Shown here: piece after piece, positions 1 through 12,800 of the stretch
Layout of the letters: each line of letters starts with the position of its first letter
Numbering within the stretch: position 1 is the stretch's first letter
Origin: Pisaster brevispinus
Lineage: Eukaryota; Echinodermata; Asteroidea; Forcipulatida; Asteriidae
Reading direction: 5' to 3'
Length of the DNA stretch: 64,000 nt
Assembly: GCA_023634235.1 (NCBI GenBank)
Contig: JAMKCF010000003.1
Span: forward strand, 16,028,742-16,092,741
Program-made: the position numbers and the translations under genes
The notes under the pieces: model-generated
Told to the model about the DNA's origin: nothing
Databases searched by the model: none
Seen by the model: the letters and a program-made list of their open reading frames with translations, nothing else

Positions 1-94
1 TGACAACATGTGCATAAGATCTATTGTATTTTCTTTTAAAACAAATCCACTTGATTTCTGAATTTTTGTGTACACAATAATTTGTTGTACTCAC

Positions 95-884
95 CTGGTC
101 ATTCTGCTTGCTGCAGCCGCAGCTGCAAGACACGATGTGGTGGAGCTAGAACTCATCACAGCACCACTTGTCATACTCGGCCGCTGAATGGCTGAGTTAC
201 TCACCCCGGCTATGGTAGTCGGCACACTCACAGATCTTGGTAGCGATCTCAACCCTGAATTGCTACTCCCTGTGCTCGTTCCTGCCGCATTTGGGTCTGG
301 CGGAGAGGACCACGCTACTGTGGCTCGCACCCCACTTGTTGCAGCCACCGATTTCCGCGACGCCGTGCGTTTCCCGGCATTTTTCTTCGCCGACCGCCCC
401 ATCGACGATGACGCTGTCCCTGAACAGTCTGAACCCTGTGAGGAGTTTGAATCGTCCACTGGTGGTGCCGTCGTGGATTGGGACACGGGCTGTAGACTGG
501 TGGGTCTACTCAAGCTCGGTGACCCACCATCCGGGGACTCCATCTCCACCGACAAAGAGTTCATGCTTGCGCTCTTTCCAATAGGCGCCGACGCAAATTT
601 GGGATATCCTGGAGCCGGTAAGACCACCCTTTGTATACTTCTAAGGAATCCAGTCCCCGAACGCTTCTGTGTCATTGCAACTAGGTCGAGCTCATAAGGC
701 AGACAGCTCCCTGTCACTGACAAGTCAATACTTCCATACGGGTGCTTATAGGCCTCTTCGATGACTACTGAGGTGTCGACATCATAAGGGCACCAGCCGT
801 GGTCGTCTTGCCACTGCCACTCAACGTCTTGGGCCGGTGCTGAGGTAGAAGGGAAGGTGCGTCTTCGGATTGACCGAACCGTTC
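95..884 (-). CDS. DTX: Deltex-like gene, coding exon 2 (WWE-2 and Ser-rich linker)
   Basis: The acceptor is ttcacag|GAACGG (AG at 885-886) and the donor is GACCAG|GTGAGT (GT at 93-94). The 790-nt exon encodes the second WWE domain followed by a low-complexity linker with several RS/SP/SVSVP-type stretches and a run of alanines. It ends in phase 2. The plus-strand reading of the same bases also happens to be open and GC-rich, but WWE homology and splice signals exist only on the minus strand. Confidence 0.88.
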
Positions 885-3800
885 CTGTGAAAATTCAATC
901 AAGGATCCATTTATGATGACCCTGAATACTCGTCAGCAACATGGGTTACGAATAATTATTACAGCATTCACTTTTACATTCAAGGTGCTCTCTAAACAGA
1001 GAGCACCTTTTTCCAGTACCAACCGTCTGGTTTTTTTTTTACGGCATGAGGGTGCTTTCAACTGTGAATTTCCTTGCATTACAGTTAGCTTGATCTTATT
1101 TCGACAGCCTGTATGTTTTCTTGTATCAATGGCCAAATAAATACATAATAACATTGTTATTGTTATTTAACAATGAAAAAAAAAAACAACAAAGACAAAC
1201 AGTTTTTTACATGTAAATCTGGTCCATTACGCCCTCACATGGTAAAAGAAACTGCCAATTCCTGCAGAATTTTAAACCTACATAACCTATGGCCACTGTG
1301 TGTCCGTTCCACTTGCTGCCATTTCCACTAGAAAAATGAACATTGATGTTTACACCAGTTCTTTGATTCAATTAACCCTACTCCAGAGTAGGAGACACAT
1401 TTCCTGAGGAAAGCACTACTTCCTAAGCATTAACCTGGGTTAAAAATTAAGCGTCACAGGCTTTCTGAATTTTCCCTGGGTTTTTCCAAGAAAAAATTCA
1501 TCATGAGAGAAAAAGGCTGAACACACTAAACTGTTGTTCAACTTGACCTTACACTACCAATCGTTTGAGCCAATCAGAGTGAAGCCAGTCTGAGCCAATC
1601 AAAGTTAAGTCACTCCGATTGGCTCAAATAATTATCAGAAGCTCACAGGAAATTTAAAGACACAACAAAATATGGTGTTGCATTTCACAATTTGTAATCA
1701 CTTCAGACTGATGATCCCATTATACACACACTACATAATGTCTACCTGAAAACTTAATTCACACATTTATGAATTCTTTGAGATGTAGTTGTAGTGAAAA
1801 ACCTGTAATTAAAATCAGTGTGTGTGTGTATGAGACAATGACTTACCAACTGTTCCATGGTATATTTGTACTACTGTACTCTGTATTTCTGCTCTAATGC
1901 AAATCATAGTTCATGTAAGACAAAATCTGGATCAATGATTTGAGCTTGACCCTTATACCATAGCCACTTGAAATTCACTCTACTCCAAATCCACAAGCTA
2001 CTTAGGTGAGATCTGAACCCACGACCCCCGCATTCTAGATTATACAAATATTTACTACTTCCAGTGTTATGGTTAAAAGTATGACTGCCGTGGTGATCCT
2101 CAGACTGTTCTATTTTCCTGAGGCAAAGCCAAAGGAAAACAGACTGCTCCGTAGATCATCGAGGGAGTCGTAGTTTAAACCATTGCAGGAATAAATGCAT
2201 TCAATAATTGTTTTATAACACCCTATACAGACATAGTGCCTAGACGTCAACGTACCAAGAAGCTGCTGAAGCTATGGGTGCAGTACATTGTTGCTAAAGG
2301 ATAGTACATGTATATTGGTTGCTATGGGTTAGTACATTGGTTGCTGCGTGTTTTGTGCTCTAACCCAATCGAAAGGCATACTCTTTGTAATGGGTGTTAT
2401 AACATCTGCTAGACCACCAAGCTTGAGACCAGAAGCCAGATTGAATCCTGTAATTAGCAGTGGGTACAAACCACATGCAATGCTCAGAGGTCTAATGGTT
2501 AAGGATTCTCCTCTAGAATGTAGAGGTTCGAATCCCACATGAGAAGTCCACTAGATTTTTTTCCCCTGCAGGAATAAGAATGCACTGAGTATACTCTCAG
2601 AAGTGTACACTGCTTATCACACATCAGTGAAAGTGTAAAACTATAATAACAATAATTTTTCTCCTTGATGCAATTACCATCTGGATCAGTTTAAAAGTGA
2701 GCCTGTTTCCACAGAATCAAACCAAAATATTTTACTCGAATTAGACTGATCTGAGATCTGTAGGAATGCTTAGCCGGACGTCAAATACTGCTTTCAATAA
2801 TTCAACACTTTGTAACTAATGAGCAACCGCAGGCATGACTTCTCCCCCCGTCAGTCAAATGCATAATACCAGAATTAATGTCTGTCCATTACATACGCAT
2901 ACATGTACGTAGCCACTTCCTCACGCATCAATCTCTAATACAATGCTGTATGAGCAAATGAACCATCATGACCATTAGCGGAACTCCATGTACAGGTATA
3001 CATAATTTATATCCAGACACATTGAAATGGCTTGTTCAGTGTCTCCTCGCCCACCCCCCCTTCCCACCAAGCAGCAATCATAATGTATCAGGTCTTTGTA
3101 ATGAATCCTGTAACTGTTATAAGTTGCATCTCTCTGTAGCTCCTTCAGTTCACAGAACCTAATCTGTCTGAGTTAAAGGCAAAGTATACCTTTGGTTTTT
3201 GCAACCGTTTGATTGTTTTAATCCTATATAATTGTAGATGTATACAATAAAACTAACATGTGAAAATTTCATTTCAAAAGGTGGTTGCGTTTTTTGAGAT
3301 ATCGCCGAAAATCCGGAGCGAATATGTCCACGCGGAAGAATAATCCCTAATAGGAATACACAATCCTGGAAAAGTTACTGAAAGTAACGTTTCTCAGATT
3401 CAAATTTTGGGGGATAAAACTTGATATCTTTTTCCATCACCGCAGTACTTCAAAGTGAAGTGTTTCTCAAACTGCATTGTGTTTCCAAAGCTGCTGTACT
3501 TCTTACTTCTTAGTAATAAGAGGAATTTTACAATTATATCGGTATTACTGCTGAAAAAACAAAAAAACAAAAAAAAACCAGCAAACCCAGTTTTAATATT
3601 TGCAACCTTTCTTCACATGACAAAAGTTAATAAAATCATTATGGTATAATTTCCATAAAATGTAAGACTTTGGCATTTTCTTCCACTGTGTACAAAGTGT
3701 GCCGATGCAGGAAGTCAAGTCTGTGACTCTCTTTTAACATTATGGTGTCGCAGGTTAATATTATGGTCTACTGTGAAATTCACAACAAAGAAGTTTCTTT

Positions 3801-6800
3801 TAATATGGAACAAGTAAATTTAGTCAGTCCAGTGTTGACAAAAATAAAATAAAATAAAAAATAAAATAAATAAAACAATTATAAAAATAATAATCATTAA
3901 CAAAGAAAAACAAAATAAAATAAATGAACACAAAATTAGAGCACATGTTGTCCAAGCAATTATTCTTAACCCCCCCCCCCCCCAAACAAACAAACAAACA
4001 ACATCAAGTATAATGTAATATTTCTTTACAACCACCTTGGTTTGGCCGACTTAGCCAAGAGAAAGAAAGCGCCCAGACCGTAAACTCCTCCGGCAGCCAT
4101 GACACTCGTCAGACAACACAGATTAAGCGGCTTCGCCTCCTGTTTGTTCTTCTACTTTCTCCACCCTATGATAATACGGAGAGCACTTGTACTCTGCCAT
4201 CTGTCCCCAGAGTGACTACTTACTGCCAGTGCATGATTACTCCCTACAGACATGATAGACAATCTCATAGATTGGCCAATATTAAACCTTAAAGGGAAAG
4301 TACATTGTCTCCAATTTCCTGTTTAATTTATTTGTTGGTGGCGTGTCAAATTCAAGCTCGTGTGGTTAGGCCAGCGTACAGTAGGTGGGTTCAACTCCCA
4401 ATTGGACACTTGTCTCCTTGAGCAAGACACTTTACTATAACTGTTTCGCATCACCCAGTAGTATAACAGGTACATGTGAGGGTAGAGATTGCTGATGTGA
4501 GATAGTTAGCAACATGATTAGACACCATGGAAATTTGAATTTCTAAAACTTGCTTTGAAGTGAATTTTTGAGATTCACATTTTTAAATACTTTTATTGAT
4601 TTCTAATCAACAGGTACAATTCAGATGAAATAATTTCGCAGGCTGCTTACTACCATTACCATCTTTATAACAAAGAGGCTTTCGGATAGAAACATCACTA
4701 ATTGTTTTCGGGGTCATTCCTAAAGTATGACCGCACCTTTAAAAAAAATTTTCTGTATAATTTGACAAATAATTTACGCTTTTATAAACTTATTTCTTAA
4801 AATAATCACATAACATGCACAGAAGTCTTAATGTATCACTTTTTCAGTACTAAATAACAACAGCATGAAACTGCATCATAAATAAAGTTTGCTTAAGAGC
4901 CACTGCCTGTAAGAATGTACCAAGTGGTGATTCATGGGTTCTCAGATCTTCTTCTAAAAAATCAGAGTGATGCACCTTCATACCAAACTAATATATCCAA
5001 AATTTTAGCTCGCTGACTCTTTCGGTTTGGGCGTAATAAATTATCAAAGTTTTAGCGAAAAAAACCTTGTGAAACGACAAGCACATTCCCGGAAAATGCA
5101 AAAATGTGCGCCAAGCTTGTCCCAAAAATTTTTTAACATTTTTTTAAACCTCCAGTTGGACGCATAACACAAGTAAAAAAAAAAATTTGGGATCTCGTTG
5201 GCGCGTCATGTTATGCGGACCTGAACCTTTGACGAACAGCGCCCTCGTACTGTTTTCAAGGCCTCATAACTCGATGCGCCTTTAAGATCCCAGGAAATAA
5301 ACAAGTTTACATGAAAGAACTTGCAGCCCTAAAACAAATTTAAGCACAAAGTGGATGGGATCTCGTTGGCGCAGAGAGATAATAGAGGTCAAAGGTCAAA
5401 TTTTACCAATTTCTTGCGTTTCCGCACCTCCGTAACCTTGCGCGCCAACATCAAAAAACTTTTAAAATGACAACCAGGTGTAGAAACAGTTTTCCTCTAT
5501 GAACAAATAAAACAAGAATCTTGGGATCTCTACAATTTTCATGTTAAAATATTTTTTGAAACTTCTCTAAGCATTTGTATTTCACACATATTAGCCTAGA
5601 ATTAGCTTCGAATGGCACAACATGCACTTTTCTCATTCTTGTAAATACTTGCGCCAACAAGATCCCATCAATTTTTTCTTGTATTTGGTTTAGTTTAGTG
5701 TTCCTAAACAGATTTCAATTGGAAAATAATTGGGATCATGTTGGCGCACAAATATAACAAAGGTCAAAGGTCGTACCCAACTACAAATTTTTACAATTTC
5801 GGGCGATTTTGCGTCATCACGATATATACGCGCCAATATGGTCCCATTAAATTGTCTGCATTTTATGATTATATAGGTTCTCAGCAACACATAACAAACA
5901 AAAACTGTATGGGATTTGTATGGCGCTAACAAATATTAAAGGTCAAAGGTCACAACAGCAATGATGATGTTGCTTCGTGCAAATCATGCAATAGAACTCT
6001 GTCAGACATTTCAATCAATGATTTCACAAACCTTTATCTCTTTATAAGTTCTGAGGCTATCAAGACTCGGAGTTGGTGGCAAACAAAAGCACATGCATTA
6101 TATTTTTTTAGAGAAACTGTGAACAAAATAACAATATTTAAAAACAAATAAAAAAGACAATTACTGCAGGTTTCTTTCAGCTATTTCCTGAAGGGGTACA
6201 AAGTACCTGAATTGTCCATGGATGTTAACAGTAATATGGTAACAATAATAACATTAAAAATGTTATATAACATTAAGTTGATGAGTTGAAACTTCACACT
6301 TTCAGTTCATGACTTTATGGACTTGCATAGTACACACAATGTAGACCCAGTATAATATGCATGTGTTTTGTAACTGGGTCATTCCATGTCAAATCAACCA
6401 ATGGGGTTGCAGGTCACCTCTCAGATTTGGCTGAAATTCATTTCTAAAGTTCATCTATGTGTATAATGAGCATGCAAAAAAGAAAATTCCAACTCCAAGT
6501 CGTTCCAAAATTAAGGCCCCTTAAAGTGGGCGTGGCAACCCCCTTTCAGTGAACGCGATTTGCGACAATGAATATTTTGCGTTTTGTAATGTGCTTAAAC
6601 GCGCCTTAAAAAAAAGATACAAAGCTATAAATTGGTACCTAGGGTGACTGTCACCCAAATAGCTCAAATCTGACCTCAAAACAAGAGCATCACATCCCCT
6701 TTTCTCTCTACAGGATGCTGAAAACACTAATTTCATCTGCCAAAAAAATTTAATTTCCATATTCAGACCCCCTCATATTCACAATTGATAGTTTGAAAAG

Positions 6801-9800
6801 CTTGATATTGCTATTGTATTATATCTAGGCACATGTGGCTATCCTCAAACAAGGATAGAGCCCTTATTCATTTAATAAAAAGTTTGCAAGGCTCCAAAGT
6901 TGGTTCTTGACCGAAAATATTAAAAAAAACACCGACATTCTTGGTGACCTTTGACCTTGGCAACAGTTACCCACCAACATTAAACTTAGACCAATTGTAG
7001 ATACAAGTCCAATCTATATCTGGACTAAATTTCGTTTTGGAGACTCATCTCCTTCATGGTTAGGCAACATTTTGAAATTGGGGTATTTTGCCCATTTTCG
7101 GTTGCCACACAGCAATGCATAAGGATATGCATGTACATCATGTACACACTGTGTAATACACGTGTACATTGTCTCAAAGTGTTGTTATATGACAATTTAA
7201 CCACTTTTGTTATAAAATAATGATTTAATCTGATCTTACAAAATTGTGTCTTAAAGATAGGCTACACAATAATGTCAGATTAAATCATTATTTTATAACA
7301 ATAGTGGTTTAATTGTCATTTTTACAACACTTTGGGATCAATAGTGTACACGTACGCGTATGACAGAGTTCTATTGCATGATTTGCACGAAGCAACATCA
7401 TCATTGCTGTTGTGACCTTTGACCTGTGATATTTTTTAGCGCCATACAAATCCCATACAGTTTTTGTTTGTTATGTGTTGCTGAGAACCTATATAATCAT
7501 AAAATGCAGACAATTTAATGGGACCATATTGGCGCGTATATATCGTGATGACGCAAAAATCGCCCGAAATTGTAAAAATTTGTTGTTGGGTACGACCTTT
7601 GACCTTTGTTATATTTGTGCGCCAACATGATCCCAATTATTTTCCAATTGAAATCTGTTTAGGAACACTAAACTAAACCAAATACAAGAAAAAATTGATG
7701 GGATCTTGTTGGCGCAAGTATTTACAAGAATGAGAAAAGTGCATGTTGTGCCGTTCGAAGCTAATTCTAGGCTAATATGTGTGAAATGCAAATGCTTAGA
7801 GAAGTTTCAAAAAATATTTTAACATGAAAATTGTAGAGATCCCAAGATTCTTGTTTTATTTGTTCATAGAGGAAAACTGTTTCTACACCTGGTTGTCATT
7901 TTAAAAGTTTTTTGATGTTGGCGCGCGAGGTTACGGAGGTGCGGAAACGCAAGAAATTGGTAAAATTTGACCTTTGACCTCTATTATCTCTCTGCGCCAA
8001 CGAGATCCCATCCACTTTGTGCTTAAATTTGTTTTAGGGCTGCAAGTTCTTTCATGTAAACTTGTTTATTTCCTGGGATCTTAAAGGCGCATTGAGTTAT
8101 GAGGCCTTGAAAACAGCACGAGGGCGCTGTTCGTCAAAGGTTCAGGTCCGCATAACATGACGCGCCAACGAGATCCCATTTTTTTTTTTTACTTGTGTTT
8201 TACACCCAACTGGAGGTTTAAAAAAATGTTTAAATTTTTTTGGGACAAGCTTGGCGCACATTTTTGCGTTTTCTAGGAATGTACTTGTCGTTTCACGAGG
8301 GTTTTTTGGCTGAAACTTTGAAAATTTATTACTCCAAAACCGAAAGAGTCTGTAAGCTAAAATTTTGGATATATTAGTTTGGTATGAAGGTGTATCACTC
8401 TGATTTTTTAGAAGAAGATCTGAGAACCCATGAATCACACCCCCCCCTAATTTGGTACATTCTTACAGGCAGTGACTCTTAATGATCATGCCCACACTGT
8501 GTAATTAAAACGCACAAACTGATAACCAACAAGCCGATAAAAGGTTGAAACAAAATCCCGTTTGTTGTGTTTTTAAACACACAGTCTTGACAGTGTCGAT
8601 ACTGTCAATGGAGAATCTAATATCTCACAAATTAAGACAGAGGCAATCATTATTAACAAACCAATTGTTTAAAAGAGCGCAGATGACAAAGGTAATTATC
8701 AAAAACCAGTAACAATGCATCTGCACTCTTAAACCACACCCTTACGACCTGACAATTAAATGATATAACCGAACCTTTGAAAGTTGAAGCTGAATCGGTC
8801 AACAGCGTCAGGAGAAAACAGTAAAAACCTCATTATACGTTTTCAAACACCGGGTTTTGGACTCAGGAGATAAAAACTAATTGTTTTACTCCAAAGCATT
8901 CCAAGCAAAGTATTTCCAGTTAAGTTTTCCACCATGACTATCTTTATATTTTGTACATGTAAATTATGTGTAAATCTGAGAACAGATTTTCAACCTTAGG
9001 CTTACCATTGTACCAATGCTGCGCACACCCCTCAAAAATGGTTCACACCTGCACACAAGATGGTTATTTTGAAGAGAGTGCTTTTGCCAAATCGGGTAAA
9101 TGGGGCGTAATGAAGTTTGTAAATTCAGACTGACAGCTCATCCCATCAAAATGATTCCCACAGGAAGATTGAAACTGTCATCATGATTATCAATTTCATC
9201 GAAGAAGTATACATACATATCACAATTATTTTAAGGTAATGGGAGATCTTTGACAAAGATCATGGAAAAATCCTAACAGATGTAAGTATCTTTAAGCATT
9301 TGTCGCTGTCTGTCTGATCCTTGATATATAATCAAACCACCGGCAACATTCATGATCAGCATTCAGACCAGAGTAGACAGTCAAAAGAAAAACTTGAAAT
9401 TGATACGACCGCCTGGAATGGCCAACTGAGTGGATTTGGGAAATGTAAGTGATATCTTTTTTCCCGAAGGGAATGTAATTGTTATGTTCTTCTGGAATGA
9501 AATAAAATACTGTTGGCATGGCAACATAATTTGATAGATGAAACTCTTCCCAGAGTTGTTTTTTAAACCTTTTAAAAACGTTTTTTTTTTTCAATTGATG
9601 TTATCGACACAAGGCAGGGCTCGAATTTGGAAAAAAGAAAATCACAAGACGGCAGCAGGGCTTGCAGCTCAAAATCTTTAATGGACCAGAATTCGTTTTA
9701 CAAGACCACAATTGAAATGAGAAAACAAAAAAACAAACAGAGTGACCTTATGGTGTTTGATTTTGTTAAATTTAAGAGGAAGGATCCCAGTCAATCACTC

Positions 9801-12800
9801 AATTGGAGTTCAGGTTTTATTTAGACTGGGCCCTTGTATTTTGAGCCGGCGAGAAAAGCTGGTCTCTTTTGCCCTGGTCTTGGCTTTGTCGCCCATTCCA
9901 AACTGGAAAGCAGACCTGGAATTTTATCTGAGAGAGGGCAAGGCCATTTTTATTTTGCAAAGGGCACTTCCATTGGAAAATCTGAACGTCTATAGCTTGA
10001 AGAGGCACAAAGGCCAATACCAGGGGCAACAGAGGCCATGGCCTCCATGGCCTCTGTGTAATTCCAGGCATGGAAAAGTGCCCCTTTCTCTTTTAAGAAC
10101 CACATTTTGATTTATGACCTTTTTAACTTTTATTTTTGACAAATTTTTTATTGTAATGGTAATTTGCTAATGCTGTTTTTTTATGCCAGTACCCCAATGG
10201 AAAAAGGCATCAGATGTTTTTGTTGCTGTTGTTGTTATTGTTGTTTTTTTGGTCATCCTCCTACTAATTGAGGCACTGTTCATGTGTTTATTTCTTGTGT
10301 GTGTTGCAATTGTTTTCAAAACTTGATCGATTGATTGGTTGGTTGATTGGTCAATCGATCCAATCAATCGAGTAGCAGTGCCTGATACTGCATTATCAAC
10401 TTAAAATCAAAGTGAAAACATTTTAAACAAGACTGTGTTCCTTTTTACAAGTAATCCTGATGAAAAGGTACTACATGTGTACCTCAAAAACATTTAACCA
10501 CACCACATGCTGCATCCCCCCCCCCCCACCGGAAAGTAAATAAATAAATGGATAAATCTAATAACACACATAGAAGATGGGCAAGTGTTGTTTGGCACTT
10601 TGCACTTGTTTGTACTTTAATTTAAGTGCAGGTGACAACTGGAACACTTTCAGAAAAGCAGTTCCTGTTTTATCTCTTAAGGGAGTGCTGAAGTACTCTA
10701 AATACTCAAATGGGGAAAAAGGGGAAACCTCTAATGTCTAAAAAGAAATATAAAAAACAGTTTTAAGAAAGTGACGCACTTCCCACTCTGCAACAACATT
10801 CTGACAGCCAACATTGAAAGCTTTCACCTTTTTACTTTTGATTTCAAAAATAACCAGAAAAAACATTTGCCTGCTGGCGTAAACACTTGGTCAACAAATT
10901 TTGGGATTGATTACTTCTGAACTCTTAAAACTGAACAAAAATGTATTTGACAAGAAGCTCCATTCAGAAAATTGGAGTTGGGACTCAGGCTGGGGTCCAC
11001 AGATGTGAAAGGCAGCTGGAAATAAACCACTGAGCCAATCTATAGGAGGACATGGGACTGTAAGGACTACAAGAGATTTGGTCAAACAGTTTTTATAATC
11101 TGCAAATTTTGCCAAACACTCTTCAAAATGGTCAATAAGGCATAGAGCAGACAGCAAACTGTTACAGTTATTACAATTTCCCACTACATGTCTGTGTCTT
11201 TCAACTGCAATATTAACCCCTTCCACCAGGGCTCAAATTTGACACTTGACCACAGGTCTGCAGCCAGTGATTTTAGCACCGGCCAGTGAACTCAACACTA
11301 GAAAAGTCTGGTGGTCTTGCGTTTGTTCAATTGAATAATAATAGGAGTATCTCAATGTGTAGTATCCTTAATTTTTCTTTTCTTTAATTTAAAAAGAAAT
11401 GGCGTTAAAATGTTGACTTTGAGTTTGAGTCTGGTAAAAACTTTCAATTCTGCATTGAGCACCAACGTATACATGTACTTACCCATGGTATAAGACAAAT
11501 GAGATAAATCTCTAAGGCTTCCAACAACCAGCGGTGTAATAATAATAATAATAATAACTAGTTTTTAATATAGCGCTTTCTACGGGTGTCTCAAAGAGCT
11601 TTTAATTATTTATTACAGGTTTTTGAGGCTAAAGAATCATGAGACCCATTTATGTAACACCTCGTAAGGATTTACAAGATGCAGTCAGCTGCCACTGCAA
11701 GAAACACCGGAGCAAACCCCTTCTCTTAGCGATAAGTGTCACTGGGTTCTTTTACGTGCATTACACAACACACGGGACCATCGGCTTTACGTCTCATCCG
11801 AAGGACGAAGCAATAATTGCGAATCAATCTTAATACAGGACAGGCCTGATAGTTTGTCTATTTCTACCTCCCATGGTTCTTGAAAAGACAAGGCCTATTT
11901 TCAATGATAGAGGGCACCTCTATGAGGGAAATTAAAATTTCTACCAGAACATTTCAAGGGGCACCAAGGCAATGACCAAAGGGCATGGAGGCAATTGCCT
12001 CTGTCATCTTCATGAAATATCAGGACTCGATTTCACAAAGCACTAAGATTCATCTTTGAAAGACAAGTTGTCAGTATCGCCATAGTGATTTGTACTGTGA
12101 CATCACACTTTGCTCAGCACTTAACATTGATTCGCAATTAATCAATCTTAGCTCTTTGTGCAATTGAGCCCAGGCCTGGTCATGTACATGTACCTTTAAA
12201 GTATACATGTACATAGGATGTTTATTTCAAGCACGTACAAGGAGCAACAAGAAATAAGACTTCTATGTGCGTGTTATGTATGCGAAAAGGTTGGATTGAT
12301 TTTTTGCAATACAGACCTGAGAAGGGGAGACGTAAATGTACACAGGCCACGGGAACGAAATGGATGCCAAATGAATTAACTTTGCAGTACCTACGTCAGA
12401 ATAAAATTTCACTACATGCACATTGCATGTTCCAATGTTGAAAATTTACGTGTTGGTAACAAAAATCAACAAAAAACCCAATTCAATTCCATTTGATTCA
12501 ATGGATGTTTAGGGGGGGGGGGGGGGGGGGCTTATTCCATATTGGGAACACATTTTTGTATATAATTGACAACAACAACAATATTTTACAAACAGGCCCA
12601 GCGCAACATCTGTTACTTTTAATCCAAACAACAAAATATAGATCCCTTGCGTGCATACATGTACGCTGTGCATGACTTTCAGCCAATGATAGGGTCTTCA
12701 ATCGTGCACATTTCCATTGCTTATCATCAACAATGGCAGCCAGATGCAATTTTTATGGTCAATTAAAATTTAATAAATTTAATGGTGAAAACATTGTGAC

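Larger units (their letters stand above)
4893..8482. mobile_element. 3.6-kb foldback element with 1.1-kb terminal inverted repeats
   Basis: The left arm (4893-6004) and right arm (7361-8482) are near-identical reverse complements. The outer ends both read TTAAGAG(C/T)CACTGCCTGTAAG inward. TTAA at both termini is compatible with a TTAA target-site duplication as made by piggyBac-type transposases, but TTAA is palindromic, so this is suggestive only. No transposase is encoded, so the element is non-autonomous. The arms are made of 97-bp modules (see separate entries). The 1.36-kb centre holds another palindrome (7155-7350) and AT-rich DNA starting with a 'gggtcattccatgtcaaatc' segment near 6378. 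The arms still differ by a few small indels, which implies moderate age. Confidence 0.85.

Noticed and set aside
188..697. Long open plus-strand frame (169 codons) at the left edge
   Set aside because: It is antisense to Deltex exon 2, which has splice signals and WWE homology. The plus frame has no recognisable domain; openness follows from GC-rich codons.
982..1015. Perfect 12-bp hairpin followed by T run, like a bacterial terminator
   Set aside because: The window is eukaryotic and the stem-loop lies in an intron near no 3' end; too short for a miRNA precursor.
5108..5926. CRISPR-like array (regular repeats with unrelated cores)
   Set aside because: Eukaryotic intron, repeats alternate in orientation, spacing between modules is irregular, and the whole array is duplicated in inverse. 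It belongs to a transposon-like foldback element.
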